From positions 1 through 64,000 of the forward strand of contig NZ_CANMWS010000012.1 in the NCBI RefSeq assembly GCF_947501665.1: DNA of 64,000 nucleotides, read 5' to 3'. The notes beneath the pieces are model-generated. The model searched no databases. It was given only the letters and a program-made list of their open reading frames with translations, and was not told the DNA's origin. The position numbers and the translations under genes are program-made. Positions 49,803 to 58,706 of the stretch are shown piece after piece. Source of the stretch: an uncultured Shewanella sp. (GTDB taxonomy: Bacteria > Pseudomonadota > Gammaproteobacteria > Enterobacterales > Shewanellaceae). Position 1 is the first letter of the stretch; each line of letters opens with the position of its first letter.

Positions 49803-50309
49803 ATGATTAAGCCATCCATTATTAAGTTTTGCAACTGCAAAAAATGCACATACCCTCTTTCCTTGGTGCAATACTGCTTTGACTTTTATGAAGCAAAACA
49901 AAAATAACTTAAGTCACCTGAATTGTTTGAAGCATTATTTTTAAAACCTCATGAAAAAGCCCTTGAGTGTTACTACCCTCTGCAAGAGGACCCTATATGT
50001 CAGGATTGTTGTCTACCCTATCGAGAGTTTATGTATGTGGCATGTAAGGCTGCAATATTGGGGGAAATTGAGCTCATTGGGTACGTGTCGCTGATCTGCA
50101 ATGAAGTAACATCAATAACGTTGTGGGTAGAAGGCAGGGAAATTCAGTTTCTCCGTGCAGATAGGTTATCAGCTGATGAAGATAACCCTGAAAGTTTGGC
50201 ATTTATGACTCAGTATTATGGCATAGCTCACTTCAATGAGATTCACTATGAAACGAATTATAGTGATTCATATCGCCATTTAATCAAAGGAAAGTTGCAA
50301 TTAGCATAG
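49803..50309 (+). pseudogene. Unknown small gene split by an in-frame stop
   Basis: From the ATG at 49803 the frame encodes 34 residues with an FCNCKKCTYPLSLVQYC cysteine cluster, meets TAA at 49905-49907, and then stays open to 50309 for another 134 codons in the same frame. The second part (PHEKALECYYPLQEDPICQDCCLPYREF...) could start only at a TTG (49923) without a good ribosome site. The intact ancestor was therefore probably a 168-residue Cys-rich protein. No family recognised. It is divergent from the SIR2 gene, with 44 bases between their ATGs. Confidence 0.5.
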
Positions 50310-50416
50310 GCATAACAAACTGTTAATGAAATAAAAAATGGTTGACTTTATCTCCTTGGTCGCTAATGCTAGCCAAACATTTTATGCCCATATTGCAGCT
50401 TTTTGAAGGAAACATT

Positions 50417-51034
50417 GTGGAGATCTGGACATTACTTTTCTTTATTCCGGCATGTTTTGCCCTCAACATGGCACCGGGTCCAAATAATCTTCTGTCTATG
50501 AATAATGCCCGAAGCTACGGCTTTCAAGCTGCCTTCATTGCGGGCTTAGGTCGAATTGCTGCTTTCTCGGTAATGATTGCCTTAGCGGCTTCAGGTTTGG
50601 CAGTTGTTCTGTATGCATCTGAAACCTTGTTCTTCATCATCAAATTATTGGGTGCAGCCTACTTATTTTGGATTGCTTTTAATCTATGGCGTTCAACCAC
50701 GAGCCCAGTGACAGATATAGAGACAACTCAAAGTCATTTCGATCTAGCTAAACAGGAATTTGTGTTAGCCGCCGGTAACCCTAAAGCCATTTTAATCTTT
50801 ACCGCCTTTCTGCCCCAGTTTGTGGATGTCTCTTCGAGTGTAAATGAACAATTTTTTGTATTAGGTTGTACGTTTTTATTACTCGAGTTGGCTGCAATAT
50901 CTCTCTATGCCTTGTTTGGCCTATATTTGAGACATTGGTTTGTTAAGCCTAAAATGGCCAAGCGGTTTAATCGATGCTGCGCGATCTTTCTAGCCGTGTC
51001 CGGAGCCAACCTGTTATTTAATCGTCAACAATAA
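50417..51034 (+). CDS. LysE/RhtB-family amino-acid exporter
   Basis: I start at the GTG at 50417 with AAGGAAAC upstream, 205 residues, the normal family length; the longer frame from 50342 gives a poor N-terminus. Six membrane helices are expected. The family motif ALNMAPGPNNLLSMNNARSYG lies at about 14-33, and LAAGNPKAILIFTAFLPQF near 120. Members export amino acids or related compounds; substrate unknown. Confidence 0.85.
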   Translation: MEIWTLLFFIPACFALNMAPGPNNLLSMNNARSYGFQAAFIAGLGRIAAFSVMIALAASGLAVVLYASETLFFIIKLLGAAYLFWIAFNLWRSTTSPVTDIETTQSHFDLAKQEFVLAAGNPKAILIFTAFLPQFVDVSSSVNEQFFVLGCTFLLLELAAISLYALFGLYLRHWFVKPKMAKRFNRCCAIFLAVSGANLLFNRQQ

Positions 51035-51478
51035 TGAGAAAATAACCCAGCCATTGTTCAATTTATTATGATCTTTACTACTTTAGTCTGTCAATTGAGA
51101 ACAAGTAGTAATTTCTTTGATGCCAGTATAGCAGACAATAATAGCGTGAATTAAGCCATTATTGATAATTAATACAGATGTATGTATTGTGCTAAGAAAC
51201 TGTGCAGAATACAGGGATTGCTCCACTTGCTTCCTACTCGACCACACTATAAATTCTTGCGAAAAATGGCAATTGATGTGTATGAAAGCCAACCGTTAGA
51301 AAAAACTTACCACTAACGTGTTACCAGTAAATTGACAACACCGATGCAAACAAGAACAAAGTCGCAAGTCGTCGCATTCATGCTTACACTGTAATGATTG
51401 CACTAAAACAATGGCCCGTTAAATAGGCCTGCTTATATACCCTTATTATTAGCATCAGTTTATAAGTAGAGGATAACG
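51035..51478. other. Intergenic region after the LysE gene
   Basis: About 440 bases. A 69-codon minus-strand frame at 51083-51292 has no recognised relatives. On the plus strand the stretch near 51220-51300 reads like coding sequence (PTRPHYKFLRKMAIDVYE) broken by stops; possibly an old gene remnant. Confidence 0.35.
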
Positions 51479-51997
51479 ATGTTACGCATTGCGATTGCTA
51501 TTATCAGTATTGTCTTTCTCATTTTAGTGGTGGGTTATGGGCTACAGCATGAAGAAGAGTATCAGCATGCTCTCCCCAATACATTAACAGGCCGCATATT
51601 AACAGGTGACATCACCATTAATCATGGGGAAACATTGTATGGCCGCTCGACGTTACACAGTGCGTTATATAATGTGTTTAGTAGTCCAACGACCTTTTGT
51701 GCACTGCCTTTTGAAGGCGCTAACGCTGGCAAGGCATCCAAGATGAATGTCGGTGGTGATTACACTTATCAAAAAACCGCCCCCATGCAAGCAACATTAT
51801 GGTTTACTCTGGATTATCCTAACCACTATAAAGGCTTAAAATTACGTGTACTCTTATCTTTTACTCACGAAATGGCCGGCACCTTTGTGTCTCAATATTA
51901 TGACGAAAACAATCAACCAGAAAAAGCCACACAAGAGGGCAATTTTCAGTTACATATCAATACTGAAAATAAAACCTGCCCGTTACCTAACGCATAA
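51479..51997 (+). CDS. Membrane-anchored or exported protein of unknown function
   Basis: A 172-residue protein. The N-terminus (IAIAIISIVFLILVVGYGL, about 4-22) is a membrane anchor or uncleaved signal. The remainder is predicted mostly beta, with two cysteines (Cys in TTFCALPF and in NKTCPLPN) that could form a disulphide. GAGGATAACG precedes the ATG. No family recognised. Confidence 0.65.
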   Translation: MLRIAIAIISIVFLILVVGYGLQHEEEYQHALPNTLTGRILTGDITINHGETLYGRSTLHSALYNVFSSPTTFCALPFEGANAGKASKMNVGGDYTYQKTAPMQATLWFTLDYPNHYKGLKLRVLLSFTHEMAGTFVSQYYDENNQPEKATQEGNFQLHINTENKTCPLPNA

Positions 51998-52354
51998 GCT
52001 AATTAGAAAACCATCAAAAACACCAGCATTATTGCTAGCATCAAGCATAGAGGTTCTCTTCCTCAGCCTGTGACTCATTATCAAAGTTACAGGTAAATAT
52101 TAACCACCTTTTAGTTATTAACGGATCTTTTTCTCACTTTAATACATAAGCCACTAAAAACTTAATTAAAACGACTTAAATACAAATTAAGTCACAAACC
52201 ACAAAACATAATATCAACTTACCCTATTTTATTAACCTTACTGTTCTTTTGCTATGCAGTTAACCCATATTGTGACTTAATACCTGAAATGTAACTAATT
52301 GTTACTGTACTATTCGGGCGATTTTTTGGATTTTAAGTGAAAGGAATAAAGGAT
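51998..52354. other. Intergenic region before the oxygenase cassette
   Basis: 357 AT-rich bases. Probably carries the promoter for the oxygenase-transporter operon. No specific operator was recognised. Confidence 0.4.
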
Positions 52355-53332
52355 ATGTCACTAAAAAATATCGACAAAATTAGCTCTGATACTCAATTAA
52401 GTACTTTCTTAGCCCATGGAAAATGTCGCCGATTACATGATATCAATTTAAATGGAGATTTAGTTGACGATAATTTAAGTTTATTATTTAACCCTTTTTT
52501 ATTGTCAAATGATAAAGACAGTATTAAACGTTTTAAAAACGGAGAGATAAACTTTATTGTATTAAGAAATACGGGCTTTAACCTAAAAGATAGCCTGATC
52601 ACTAATGATGCAGTCAATACACAATTACCCGCTAGTTTTATTGCATCTGTATTTACACACTTAGGTATTTCTCCTGTTACCTATCAAGGAGAAAATAATG
52701 GTTTACTCTTTAGAAAAGTCACCCCAATTAAATCATTTGAGCATACCCAAAGCTCATTAGGCGCTAAAGAATACTTAGGTTTTCATGTCGATAATAACCA
52801 TATGGCCCTCAGTAATGAACATGACAATAATCATGGTAGTGTATCACCCGATTATTTAAGTTTATTTTGTATTCGCAATAATGAACGTATTTCAACAGAG
52901 TTAGCAGATATCACACTGGCACTAAATCAATTATCTCCAAAAGAGATAAACATATTAAAATCTCCAAGATTTCGCATTGCCTTTCCTGACTCTTTTGAAG
53001 TTCAAGGTGATATTGTGGCACCGGTGATCGTCAAAAATGAAAATGGATTATGTTCAAGGTTTGATGCGGCTTTTACGGAGCCTGTGGATAATGAAACACA
53101 ACAAGTATTTAATAAACTCAATCAGCGCCTCAACGCATCTGCAATAAGCATTACTTTAAATTCTGGCGATTTATTAATTTTCAGAAACCAACAGATGGCC
53201 CATTCAAGGCGCTCCTTTATACCAAAATACAATGGCTACGATCGTTTTTTACTGAGAGTCTTTGGCGTAGATTCTCTGACAGGAGTGAAATCGGTATCCC
53301 CTACCACTCCTTATTACAGTATTGCGGTATAA
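52355..53332 (+). CDS. 2-oxoglutarate/Fe(II) oxygenase, TauD or clavaminate-synthase-like
   Basis: I start at the ATG at 52355 (MSLKNIDKISSDTQL), 325 residues. The iron-binding triad is visible: His144 and Asp146 in GFHVDNNHMA, and His283 in NQQMAHSRRSF, with Arg301 in RFLLRVFG to bind 2-oxoglutarate. These positions and the order resemble the clavaminate synthase / arginine and asparagine hydroxylase group (VioC, AsnO), which hydroxylate free amino acids; that group usually has Glu where Asp146 is. It is followed after 3 bases by an NhaC-like transporter and then a LysE gene. Confidence 0.75.
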   Translation: MSLKNIDKISSDTQLSTFLAHGKCRRLHDINLNGDLVDDNLSLLFNPFLLSNDKDSIKRFKNGEINFIVLRNTGFNLKDSLITNDAVNTQLPASFIASVFTHLGISPVTYQGENNGLLFRKVTPIKSFEHTQSSLGAKEYLGFHVDNNHMALSNEHDNNHGSVSPDYLSLFCIRNNERISTELADITLALNQLSPKEINILKSPRFRIAFPDSFEVQGDIVAPVIVKNENGLCSRFDAAFTEPVDNETQQVFNKLNQRLNASAISITLNSGDLLIFRNQQMAHSRRSFIPKYNGYDRFLLRVFGVDSLTGVKSVSPTTPYYSIAV

Positions 53333-53335
53333 ATC

Positions 53336-54643
53336 ATGAATGCGGTTATTATCTCTGTATTATTATTGGTTGGTTTAACCTTATGCCGACTGAATATTTT
53401 AAGTGCCATCATCGTCAGTTGCTTTATGGGGGGCTGGATTGCTGGATTAAGTGTGAGTGCCATTTGGCAAGCTTTTCAATCGGGTCTTGGGCATGCCTCA
53501 CCATTAGCACTCAGTTATGCCATCATCGGTGGTTTTTCCTATTTAATCGCCAGCTTTGGATTAACTGACATCGTCAGCGGCCGACTATCGACCATGATGA
53601 ATAATCAAACCAGTCAGCTAAAACTGATTATTATCATTACCCTCACTAGCCTTGCTATTTTCTCGCAAAATCTCATTCCAGTTCATGTTGCGTTTATACC
53701 ACTGCTTATTCCACCTATGCTGTTAATATTCAGTCGATTACAACTTGATAGACGGTTAATAGCATGTCTACTCAGTTTTGGGCTGGTTACACCTTACATG
53801 TTTTTACCGCTCGGTTTTGGTCAACTATTTTTAAATGAATTAATTCGGCCTCAAGTGGCGTTACAAGGTGTCTCAGGAGTCGACAATATCAACATGATGC
53901 GAGTCATGCTACTACCAGCCGTTGGTATGTTAGTGGGTGTGAGCATTGCGGTATTATTTTCCTATAACGCTCCTAGACAATATCACATTCAAACCAGTCA
54001 TACTGATACATCGCCTAAAACCCTGTCCAATAAAAATAGCGCTATTATCATAATCGCATTATTGAGCTTTTTTGTTGTACAACTGATGACAGATTCCATG
54101 GCCATCGCGGCACTTGTGGGTTGTGGCTTATTAGGGATAGGTAAACGGGCGCATTGGGGGAAATCCAATTCACTCTTTCTTGAAGGCACACGACTCATGG
54201 CCAGCATTGGTGTTATCATGATGGCGGCGGCAGGTTTTGCTGAAGTCATGAAGTTAACTGGCCACATACAATCACTTATTGATGTATCTGTTGTCGCTTT
54301 TCAAGAGCGCGCGATGTTATCAGTATTCATTATGTTGCTTGTGGGCTTATTGATCACAATAGGCATTGGTTCTTCTTTTGCGACAGTACCTTTACTGGCC
54401 ACTATCTATGTGCCTATCGGGCAAGCAATAGGATTGAGTTTGGAGGCCATCATTTGCTTATTAGTGTCTGCTGCTGTACTCGGTGATACGGGCTCCCCGG
54501 TCTCTGAAGTGACCTTAGCCACATCAGCGGGACTGAACCATGACGGCCAACATGATCATTTAAAAGATACCGTTATTCCCACTTTTATTCACTTCAATCT
54601 CCCTTTATTGGCATTTAGTTCACTGGCTATTTATCTATTATGA
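53336..54643 (+). CDS. NhaC-like Na+/H+ antiporter family transporter
   Basis: A 435-residue protein with about 11-12 membrane helices. It matches the YuiF-like branch: LLVGLTLCRLNILSAIIVSCFMGGWIAG at the start and GIGSSFATVPLLATIYVPIGQAIG with LGDTGSPVSEVTLATSAGLN near the end. Members were named sodium/proton antiporters, but some may carry amino acids. It starts 3 bases after the oxygenase gene and ends overlapping the following gene start by 4 bases, so it is part of one operon. Confidence 0.82.
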   Translation: MNAVIISVLLLVGLTLCRLNILSAIIVSCFMGGWIAGLSVSAIWQAFQSGLGHASPLALSYAIIGGFSYLIASFGLTDIVSGRLSTMMNNQTSQLKLIIIITLTSLAIFSQNLIPVHVAFIPLLIPPMLLIFSRLQLDRRLIACLLSFGLVTPYMFLPLGFGQLFLNELIRPQVALQGVSGVDNINMMRVMLLPAVGMLVGVSIAVLFSYNAPRQYHIQTSHTDTSPKTLSNKNSAIIIIALLSFFVVQLMTDSMAIAALVGCGLLGIGKRAHWGKSNSLFLEGTRLMASIGVIMMAAAGFAEVMKLTGHIQSLIDVSVVAFQERAMLSVFIMLLVGLLITIGIGSSFATVPLLATIYVPIGQAIGLSLEAIICLLVSAAVLGDTGSPVSEVTLATSAGLNHDGQHDHLKDTVIPTFIHFNLPLLAFSSLAIYLL

Positions 54644-55241
54644 TTTCACTTTTTTTATCTCACTTTTAGGCTCTATGGTACCGGGAGCCAGTTTTGTAAT
54701 GACATTAAGAAGCAGCTTATTTGGTTCTCGGCTATGTGGCCTAATGACGGCATTAGGCTTGTCTTTAGGTATGGCGTTACATGCTGCTTATTTGTTACCC
54801 AGTTTATATTGGTTTCAACATAACAGCTCGTTTTTATTGCAAGTCATCACTTGGTTTGGTGCTGGTTACTTATTATTTATCGCCGTTCAATGTTTACAAG
54901 CCAAGCCCAAAGGAAAATTAGCCATAGAAAAGAATCAAGAAAACATAACGCCTATCCGTGCATTATTCATGGGTTTTTTAACCGATGCATTAAACCCCAA
55001 AATCATTATTTTCATTTTGGCGTTATTAAGCCAATATATTCAGGGTGAATTAACCTTTTCTCAGCAACTGAGTTATGGTGCAATATTAGTGAGTGTACAG
55101 CTCATCTGGTTTAGCGCTGTGGCGCTGTTTTTCTCTCTTCCCGCATTAAGGGAAAGGCTCTACAGCAGTTCACATTGGATTGAAAGGTGTTCTGGTATTT
55201 TATTAATATTACTCGCGATTAAAATACTCTGGAGTCATTAA
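54640..55241 (+). pseudogene. LysE-family exporter with a frameshift at a T7 run
   Basis: The natural start is the ATG at 54640, overlapping the antiporter stop (ATGA). Translation gives MISLFL but then leaves frame at TTTTTTT (54650-54656). Adding one T restores MISLFFISLLGSMVPGAS, the expected LysE N-terminus, followed by 188 intact residues from the ATG at 54675 to 55241 (LRSSLFGSRLCGLMTALGL, LTDALNPKIIIFILALLSQ). So either the gene has a one-base deletion, or it depends on slippage at the T run. The rest of the protein looks fully conserved. Confidence 0.7.
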
Positions 55242-55255
55242 CATTAAGTCACATT

Positions 55256-55288
55256 CGCTTAAAAAGAGGCACTGACTCTTTTTAAGCG
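55256..55288. terminator. Hairpin between convergent operons
   Basis: A perfect 13-bp stem (CGCTTAAAAAGAG / CTCTTTTTAAGCG) with a 7-nt loop lies just after the LysE-like gene and before the end of the ABM gene on the other strand. T-rich arms support termination in both directions. Confidence 0.6.
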
Positions 55289-55322
55289 CTTTGGAAAGGG
55301 GCTCTTATAAAATCATTATATT

Positions 55323-55619
55323 TCAATGTAAATCTGAATATTGCTTAATCACAGCTTCAGTCGACAATAACGGCGTCAACTTTGCTAACGTTAATTTTAA
55401 ATGATCCATTTCCCAGTGCATTTGCTCTGCTTCTCTCGATTCCCAAGTCTCATAGGTCATAAACACATTGGCTTGGTCCCATGATTGTAATATCTGATAT
55501 TGAATGCAGCCCGATTCAGCTATGGAATGAGTAGCAAGCTCACTTAATAACTCAGCGACTTGTTTAACTTTATCTTGGTGTGCAGTCACTTGGGCTGTGA
55601 CATAGAATTTTTCTTTCAT
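55323..55619 (-). CDS. Antibiotic-biosynthesis-monooxygenase (ABM) fold quinol monooxygenase-like protein
   Basis: A 98-residue ferredoxin-like ABM protein of the YgiN type. KFYVTAQVTAHQDKVKQVAELL forms the first strand and helix, and SGCIQYQILQSWDQANVFMTYETWESREAEQMH is the typical SGCxxY...E.W core. Members are cofactor-free monooxygenases or quinol oxidases. It is probably the last gene of the PfpI-DMT-ABM operon. Confidence 0.82.
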   Translation of the reverse strand: MKEKFYVTAQVTAHQDKVKQVAELLSELATHSIAESGCIQYQILQSWDQANVFMTYETWESREAEQMHWEMDHLKLTLAKLTPLLSTEAVIKQYSDLH

Positions 55620-55668
55620 ATCATTACTCTTAAGTAAAATGGAGGCGTTACAGCTGAATAGGTTATTT

Positions 55669-55684
55669 AACCTGAATTCAGGTT
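55669..55684. repeat. 16-bp perfect palindrome AACCTGAATTCAGGTT
   Basis: Located between the ABM and DMT genes. It shares AACCTGAA with the inverted ends of the 31990-32207 unit, so it may be a repeat-family remnant or an operator. Confidence 0.45.
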
Positions 55685-55706
55685 ATTTAAAGCAGTCGCT
55701 GATTTA

Positions 55707-56156
55707 TTAGGTACGTTTAATCACTAAAAATACACCTACAACCATCAATACCAGTCCCAGTATTCGCCCTGAATCTAATAAGGTTTGACGAGCACCTAAC
55801 AGTCCAAAGTGATCAATAATGCTAATGGCAATAAGCTGCCCAAGTAAAACAAAGGAGACGGCATTACCAATACCAAACTTAGGCGATACCCAAGTGATAC
55901 TGAAAATATAAAATGCCACCAATGCACCACCTAAGTATAAATACCACGCAATGTTATGACTAAACAAAGATGAAAAATCGCCTTCAGCTTGTGTCAAATA
56001 AGCCAGTGATACCAGTAAGCCTACAAAAAAGACAATGGTGGTCGCCAAGGCAGAGCTGCCTAACTTCACTCCTAAGTTACTGTTTAATGCCGCCATGACA
56101 GGGATACCAATACCAGCAAGCAACATAATTGATGGGTAAACAATTGAATTAGGCAT
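55707..56156 (-). CDS. DMT-superfamily small membrane transporter (YdcZ/DUF606 type)
   Basis: A 149-residue protein with four to five hydrophobic segments (VYPSIMLLAGIGIPVMAALN, ALATTIVFFVGLLVSLAYL, WYLYLGGALVAFYIFSITWV, LGLVLMVVGVFLVIKR). NSNLGVKLGSSALATTIVF matches the YdcZ family. Normally two such units pair to form a carrier; here one unit is seen. Substrate unknown. Confidence 0.8.
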   Translation of the reverse strand: MPNSIVYPSIMLLAGIGIPVMAALNSNLGVKLGSSALATTIVFFVGLLVSLAYLTQAEGDFSSLFSHNIAWYLYLGGALVAFYIFSITWVSPKFGIGNAVSFVLLGQLIAISIIDHFGLLGARQTLLDSGRILGLVLMVVGVFLVIKRT

Positions 56157-56180
56157 AATATAACCTCTATTATGTGATCT

Positions 56181-56209
56181 AAGGCTTTGAAAAATTAACT
56201 CAAAGCCTT
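56181..56209 (-). terminator. Hairpin between PfpI and DMT genes
   Basis: A 10-bp perfect stem (AAGGCTTTGA / TCAAAGCCTT) with a 9-nt loop lies between the two genes. It has no T tract, so it may be a partial terminator or an RNA-stability hairpin within the operon. Confidence 0.45.
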
Positions 56210-56238
56210 TATGTGCTAACGAACTAGAATGCTAAAAA

Positions 56239-56910
56239 TTAGCCAAGTTGCTTAACAATGGCTTCACCTACTGCATGTGCACTGCCAGGATTTTGCCCAG
56301 TAATGACTCGACCATCTTCAATGATAAATTCTGCCCAAGGCTGCACTTTATTAAAGCGGGCCGCTTTACGCGTTAATGCTTCTTCCATTAAAAAAGGAAT
56401 GTCATTAATGGTGCCATAATCGATTTCTTCCTCGCGAGTAAAACCGGTCACCGATTTTGTCGCCAGCAAAAATTCACCATTGCTCAGTTTAATTGGCAAT
56501 AAACCAGCAGGGCCATGACATACAGCCGCTAAGATCCCACCCTTTTCATAGTGTTGTGCACTTAATTTGGCAAAATCTTCGTTGGTCGCCAAATCAGATA
56601 GTAAGCCAAAACCACCGGGGTAAAAAATCGCATCGTAATCGCTGATATTAACCTGAGACATAGGAAGCGTATTGTTAATACGATTCTGAAAATCTTCATC
56701 GCCTAGTATGCTGGTATTAACATCATCATTTTCGATATCCGTTCCATATATCGGCGCCTTGCCCCCTTGAATCGATGCCACTTCGTAATCAATTCCCGCT
56801 GCTTTCAATACATGAACAACATGCGTTAACTCAGGTGAAAAAGTGCCATTTGCTTGATCGGTTTCGCCTAATGTTGCGTGGTTAGTAACTGGGATAAGTA
56901 CTTTTTTCAT
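56239..56910 (-). CDS. DJ-1/PfpI family protein (Hsp31-like)
   Basis: A 223-residue class I glutamine-amidotransferase-like protein. The nucleophile elbow ILAAVCHGPAGLLP has Cys131 and His132, and DAIFYPGGFGLLSDL near 95 supplies the glutamate/glycine region. ITGQNPGSAHAVGEAIVKQL is the family C-terminus. Relatives include glyoxalase III, chaperones and oxidative-stress proteins. It is divergent from a LysR gene (57045) that probably regulates it. Confidence 0.87.
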   Translation of the reverse strand: MKKVLIPVTNHATLGETDQANGTFSPELTHVVHVLKAAGIDYEVASIQGGKAPIYGTDIENDDVNTSILGDEDFQNRINNTLPMSQVNISDYDAIFYPGGFGLLSDLATNEDFAKLSAQHYEKGGILAAVCHGPAGLLPIKLSNGEFLLATKSVTGFTREEEIDYGTINDIPFLMEEALTRKAARFNKVQPWAEFIIEDGRVITGQNPGSAHAVGEAIVKQLG

Positions 56911-57044
56911 GGTATAGCCTCGTTTGGTTCGTTAATTTTGTGGTTCTTTCTAAACCGTGAAGCTACTTTAATTCATTCCTATTTTAATGTTAATATGCTA
57001 ATTTGACTAAACAGTATTGCTATATAGCAACAATAGGGGCTTGA

Positions 57045-57929
57045 ATGGACACTTTTGATGGCATAATAGAATTTGTCGCCGTAGCAGAAGCCCATGGTTT
57101 CTCTGCTGCGGCCAAACAACTTGGCTGTAGCACCAGCCATGTCAGCCGACAAGTGGCACGTTTAGAGGACCGCTTGGAATGTGCTCTCTTTGCCCGTTCA
57201 ACTCGTTTAGTGACACTCACAGAAAATGGCACAGCCTATTATCAACAGGCTAAAAACCTTGTTATAGGCCTGCAACAAGCTAATGAACAAGTCAATCTCA
57301 AACAAGTACATCTCAGTGGCGTATTAAGAGTCAGTGCGGCTGGCGGCTTTGCTGAGCATTACCTAGCTCCTGCATTGATGGAGTTTGTTTCAAAGTACCC
57401 GGAGCTCAGTATCGATCTCGATCTCAATAGCCGTAAGGTTAACTTATTAGAAGACGGAATTGATTTTGCTATACGCTATGGAGAGCTAACGGATTCAAGC
57501 TTAATCGCTCGAAAATTGGTTAAACGCCCTATGATGGCCGTTGCCAGTAAAGCTTACCTGAATGAAAAAGGTGAGCCAAAACACCCTAATCATTTAAAAC
57601 ATCACACTTGTATTATCTCTAATAAGGATACGTGGGAATTTAATATCAATGGCAATAAAGAAGCCATCAAAATAAAAGGACAATGGCGCAGCAATAACGC
57701 CAATGTAGTATTAGATGCATGTAAAAAAGGGCTCGGTATCGCATACATGCCAAAAAGTACCTTTAAAGCCGCCTTAGAAAATCATGAACTTGTTCCCATT
57801 CTTGCCCCTTTTTGGGGGCAAGGCACCAGCAGCTGGATTGTTTACCAAAATAAACGCTTTATGCCATTACGTGTCAGACTTGCCATTGACTTTTTGGTGC
57901 AATATTTTGCTGATTGGGATGAAGATTAA
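57045..57929 (+). CDS. LysR-family regulator, divergent from the PfpI operon
   Basis: A 294-residue regulator. The N-terminal winged helix-turn-helix reads FVAVAEAHGFSAAAKQLGCSTSHVSRQVARLEDRLE, and the C-terminal 90-290 is a substrate-binding-like domain. The arrangement, head-to-head with the PfpI/DMT/ABM genes across 134 bases, suggests it controls them. Its last four bases overlap the convergent gene at 57926. Confidence 0.9.
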   Translation: MDTFDGIIEFVAVAEAHGFSAAAKQLGCSTSHVSRQVARLEDRLECALFARSTRLVTLTENGTAYYQQAKNLVIGLQQANEQVNLKQVHLSGVLRVSAAGGFAEHYLAPALMEFVSKYPELSIDLDLNSRKVNLLEDGIDFAIRYGELTDSSLIARKLVKRPMMAVASKAYLNEKGEPKHPNHLKHHTCIISNKDTWEFNINGNKEAIKIKGQWRSNNANVVLDACKKGLGIAYMPKSTFKAALENHELVPILAPFWGQGTSSWIVYQNKRFMPLRVRLAIDFLVQYFADWDED

Positions 57930-58609
57930 TGCGTAAAATCTTGGCTCTCTAAATATAATGTACGTACAAAAATGATCCCTTGCTCGCTCAATTGCACTTG
58001 TACTTCATCTTTAGTGGCCGGATATGACAGCTTAAAATCAATTTGAGTGACGTCATTTAATGGTTCTCTATTCGGCGTGATTTTTCCTAAAAAAATATGA
58101 TCAAAACTGGGATTAGTCGCAATTTTATGAATAAACAATATGTCATCGGTATTGAGTGCTCGTTGATAATAAACACCATTGGACGTTGAAACTCCTGCAC
58201 TTGGCATTGGCTGGCTGAGAATTATCTCATCAATATGGATACGCACATCACTGAGCACTTTACTGCCCCCTCGCTCAAAATGCCCAGCAAAAATGTCTGT
58301 TTTAAAAGACGTCAAGTTTTGATCCATTAAACGATGTAAATCAAATCGTTCTGGCATCAATGTCACCAAATGATGGCCTTTCATAATACTTTTAATCACT
58401 TGTTTATCAGCTGCATTCACCGATAATCTAAACACAACTTGCTGAGCATGTATCGAGTGGGCTAAAGGTAAATGCGATGCATAAAAATGTTGATTAATTT
58501 GTAGTAATACCATGCCATGCACACCCGTCGCCTTATGCTGGTTAGCAAAAACCGGTAAACAGATAAACAATAACCCAACGGTATAATAAGCTTTAAAGAT
58601 ATACCTCAT
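57926..58609 (-). CDS. Exported protein of unknown function
   Basis: A 227-residue protein with a signal peptide (YYTVGLLFICLPVFA, cleavage after VFA). The remainder is soluble, rich in His and beta-strand-like segments (GMVLLQINQHFYASHLPLAHSIHAQQ). Not recognised as a known family. It ends over the last four bases of the convergent LysR gene. Confidence 0.7.
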   Translation of the reverse strand: MRYIFKAYYTVGLLFICLPVFANQHKATGVHGMVLLQINQHFYASHLPLAHSIHAQQVVFRLSVNAADKQVIKSIMKGHHLVTLMPERFDLHRLMDQNLTSFKTDIFAGHFERGGSKVLSDVRIHIDEIILSQPMPSAGVSTSNGVYYQRALNTDDILFIHKIATNPSFDHIFLGKITPNREPLNDVTQIDFKLSYPATKDEVQVQLSEQGIIFVRTLYLESQDFTH

Positions 58610-58706
58610 TCAACGACTGCCTTTACACTCTAAATAAAACTGGATTGTCCATCAATATAGATGCTATAACAAACCTAAATAGGCATTAGTTGATTCCAAA
58701 TTAGAT

